From positions 1 through 42,039 of the forward strand of contig JAPFEH010000056.1 of assembly GCA_026169195.1 (NCBI GenBank): a stretch of 42,039 nucleotides of DNA, in the 5' to 3' direction. Shown one piece after another: positions 41,158 to 42,039 of the stretch. Both the position numbers and the translations under genes were made by a program. The notes under the pieces were generated by a model. The model searched no databases and was not told where the DNA came from. It was given only the letters and a program-made list of their open reading frames with translations. Source of the stretch: Dysosmobacter sp. (GTDB lineage Bacteria; Bacillota; Clostridia; Oscillospirales; Oscillospiraceae). Numbering within the stretch: the first letter of the stretch is position 1; each line of letters opens with the position of its first letter.

Positions 41158-41349
41158 TCACCTCTCCTGCGCGTGTTTTTCCGCCTGCGTGCCGAAATAG
41201 AAGGCAATCACCACGGTGAACACCGTCAGGAACTGATCCGTGGTCACGTTGCCGGTCACGGCCAGATAGGCAAATACCGCCGTCAGCACCACCGTCACGA
41301 TGGACTTCACCGTCAGCAGATTCGCCGCACGTTTCTGAAAAAGCTCCAT
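41158..41349 (-). CDS. phage holin
   Basis: 63-residue protein with two hydrophobic segments (SIVTVVLTAVFAYLAVTG and FLTVFTVVIAFYFGT) and a charged tail (QAEKHAQER), typical of small holins that permeabilise the membrane for the endolysin. AAAGGAGAGCTAT precedes the ATG. First gene of the lysis pair, transcribed toward the att junction. Confidence 0.87.
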   Translation of the reverse strand: MELFQKRAANLLTVKSIVTVVLTAVFAYLAVTGNVTTDQFLTVFTVVIAFYFGTQAEKHAQER

Positions 41350-41391
41350 ATAGCTCTCCTTTCCGGGCAGCGCAAAGCCGCCCTGTCACAC

Positions 41392-41419
41392 TTGACAAAG
41401 CGGCACCATTTGCTATAAT
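41392..41419 (+). promoter_or_regulatory. promoter of antitoxin RNA 1
   Basis: TTGACA at 41392-41397, 16-nt spacer, TATAAT at 41414-41419 with a TG extension. Copy at 41742-41769. Confidence 0.85.
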
Positions 41420-41425
41420 GAAAGT

Positions 41426-41512
41426 GGCAAGGGCGCTGCCGATAAGCGGTTAGCCCCGATACTGAATCAGAAAATGACCGTCAGTTTGTGAGGCTGGGCG
41501 GTCATTTTCGTT
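41426..41512 (+). ncRNA. antisense RNA, type I antitoxin 1
   Basis: Short RNA predicted from the promoter at 41392 to the shared terminator. Its 5' hairpin (GGGCGCTGCCGATAAGCGG) matches the toxin leader in the same sense, while its 3' part at 41471-41508 is complementary to the toxin mRNA 3' end. Confidence 0.65.
41471..41512. terminator. bidirectional terminator of toxin-antitoxin unit 1
   Basis: Perfect arms AAAATGACCG (41471-41480) / CGGTCATTTT (41499-41508). It serves the antitoxin RNA on the plus strand and the toxin mRNA on the minus strand; the toxin stop codon is inside the stem. Confidence 0.75.
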
Positions 41513-41588
41513 TGCAAGCCTGATAAATCAGGGTAGCAATGCCGATGAGTACAAGAGTATAGGCAAAAAGCCCCTCATATGTAACCAT
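41502..41588 (-). CDS. type I toxin, putative holin-like toxin 1
   Basis: 28-residue peptide starting MVTYEGLF and continuing as one membrane helix (TLVLIGIATLIY) to a basic end (KRK). This is the pattern of the holin-like toxins of Gram-positive type I systems (MVTYEALF class). AGGGGGGTGGTG lies ahead of the ATG. It is transcribed from TTGACA-17-TAGAAT at 41700-41672, convergent with the antisense RNA. Confidence 0.85.
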   Translation of the reverse strand: MVTYEGLFAYTLVLIGIATLIYQACKRK

Positions 41589-41671
41589 AGGTCACCACCC
41601 CCCTTCACTGGGAAGTGGACTAACCGCCTACCGTATATCGCAGCGCCCAAGGTTCCTTTCGGAACGGGTAC

Positions 41672-41700
41672 ATTCTACCAAATGCGCCGCTTTGTGTCAA
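41672..41700 (-). promoter_or_regulatory. promoter of toxin 1 mRNA
   Basis: Minus strand TTGACA at 41700-41695, 17-nt spacer, TAGAAT at 41677-41672. The toxin leader then runs about 75 nt with a stem-loop (GTTCCGAAAGGAAC). Confidence 0.82.
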
Positions 41701-41741
41701 TTTTCATTGTACAGACGCGGCACAAAGCCGCCCTGTCACAC

Positions 41742-41769
41742 TTGACAAAGCGGCACCATTTGCTATAAT
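41742..41769 (+). promoter_or_regulatory. promoter of antitoxin RNA 2
   Basis: TTGACA at 41742-41747 and TATAAT at 41764-41769, 350 bp from the copy at 41392. Confidence 0.85.
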
Positions 41770-41775
41770 GAAGGT

Positions 41776-41868
41776 AACAAGGGCGCTGCCGATAAGCGGT
41801 TAGCCCCTCAGAAGTGCTTTGAAGTAATCGCCGAACTTGTGGAGGGTGCGGCGGTTACTTCTTTTTTG
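41776..41868 (+). ncRNA. antisense RNA, type I antitoxin 2
   Basis: Second copy of the antitoxin RNA; same leader hairpin as RNA 1, ending at the terminator at 41821-41868. Confidence 0.65.
41821..41868. terminator. terminator of toxin-antitoxin unit 2
   Basis: Arms GAAGTAATCGCC (41821-41832) / GGCGGTTACTTC (41850-41861) with one wobble, then TTTTTT on the plus strand. It spans the toxin 2 stop codon. Confidence 0.75.
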
Positions 41869-41938
41869 CCTGTAAAACCAAGCTTATGATACCGATGACC
41901 ACAAGACAGAACTGGAACAGTTCTGAGTATGTAAGCAT
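41855..41938 (-). CDS. type I toxin, putative holin-like toxin 2
   Basis: 27-residue membrane peptide starting MLTYSELF with one hydrophobic helix (CLVVIGIISLVL) and a basic end (KKK). Paralogue of toxin 1 with a divergent sequence but the same layout. GGGGGTGATG lies ahead of the ATG. Its promoter would lie beyond the right edge. Confidence 0.82.
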   Translation of the reverse strand: MLTYSELFQFCLVVIGIISLVLQAKKK

Positions 41939-42039
41939 AAGCATCACCCCCTCTCAATGGAGGGGGCAAGAAGTCCCCTCCGAGGTGGAGGAGCCAACCG
42001 CCTACCGTATATCGCAGCGCCCAAGGTTCCTTTCGGAAC

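Larger units (their letters stand above)
41380..42039. repeat. tandem repeat of the toxin-antitoxin unit
   Basis: Two units about 350 bp apart. The antitoxin promoter region is nearly identical at 41380-41420 and 41730-41770, and the toxin leader is identical over 44 bp at 41622-41665 and 41996-42039, which ends at the window edge. Each toxin has diverged, so the duplication is not recent. More copies may follow outside the window. Confidence 0.85.

Overview
The window looks like chromosome of an endospore-forming, fairly GC-rich Clostridia member, probably Oscillospiraceae-like (the Flavonifractor/Oscillibacter type of gut anaerobe). The evidence is a SpoVAF-type germinant-receptor protein behind a forespore-sigma-like promoter, a LysM/GH18 protein of the cortex-lytic type, a tRNA-Cys T-box ahead of cysE-cysS, a mono-cluster ferredoxin, PBSX-type phage genes and consistent AGGAGG ribosome sites. 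Genus is inference only; no rRNA is present.

Region 1 (1-21 kb) is housekeeping and stress chromosome. cysE-cysS lies behind a T-box. A five-gene operon encodes a HAD phosphatase, YmdB, a YbaK-like deacylase, an SbcD-like nuclease and asparaginase. Next come a secreted hypothetical protein, a LysR regulator, an ECF sigma factor overlapping a membrane anti-sigma/M23 peptidase fusion, a cluster of perfect palindromes, ychF, tRNA-Leu and initiator tRNA-fMet, a 25-codon acidic peptide gene with its own operator-like palindrome, mnmA, a histidine-kinase-like protein whose H-box lacks the histidine, a GAPDH with an unusual cofactor loop, a probable unannotated structured RNA, a FliB-like protein, a ferredoxin, spoVAF and an AEC transporter.

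Region 2 (21.1-33.8 kb, all minus strand) is a compact contractile-tail phage particle module in PBSX (xkd) order: terminase small and large, portal, protease, decoration, capsid, connectors, sheath, tube, chaperone, LysM protein, hub, spike, gp25, baseplate J and the XkdU-like protein. No tape-measure gene of normal size, tail fibre, lysis, integrase, repressor or replication gene is present, and chromosomal genes with their own terminators flank both sides. It resembles a domesticated particle or gene-transfer-agent-like cluster.

Region 3 (33.9-40.4 kb) returns to chromosome: a PH-domain membrane protein, a KdpDE-like two-component pair without kdpFABC, a DIP1984-family protein, a ZIP transporter, a LysR regulator, and a LysM-LysM-GH18 enzyme that stops abruptly inside its catalytic domain.

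Region 4 (40.4 kb to the edge) appears to be the end of a second mobile element, probably a prophage, inserted in that GH18 gene. It has a CHAP/SLH endolysin, a holin, and two tandem ~350-bp type I toxin-antitoxin units (27-28 aa membrane toxins with convergent RNAs), with a third leader starting at the window edge. Insertion into a spore-associated enzyme gene recalls the skin/sigK and SPbeta/spsM systems, where excision restores a sporulation gene.
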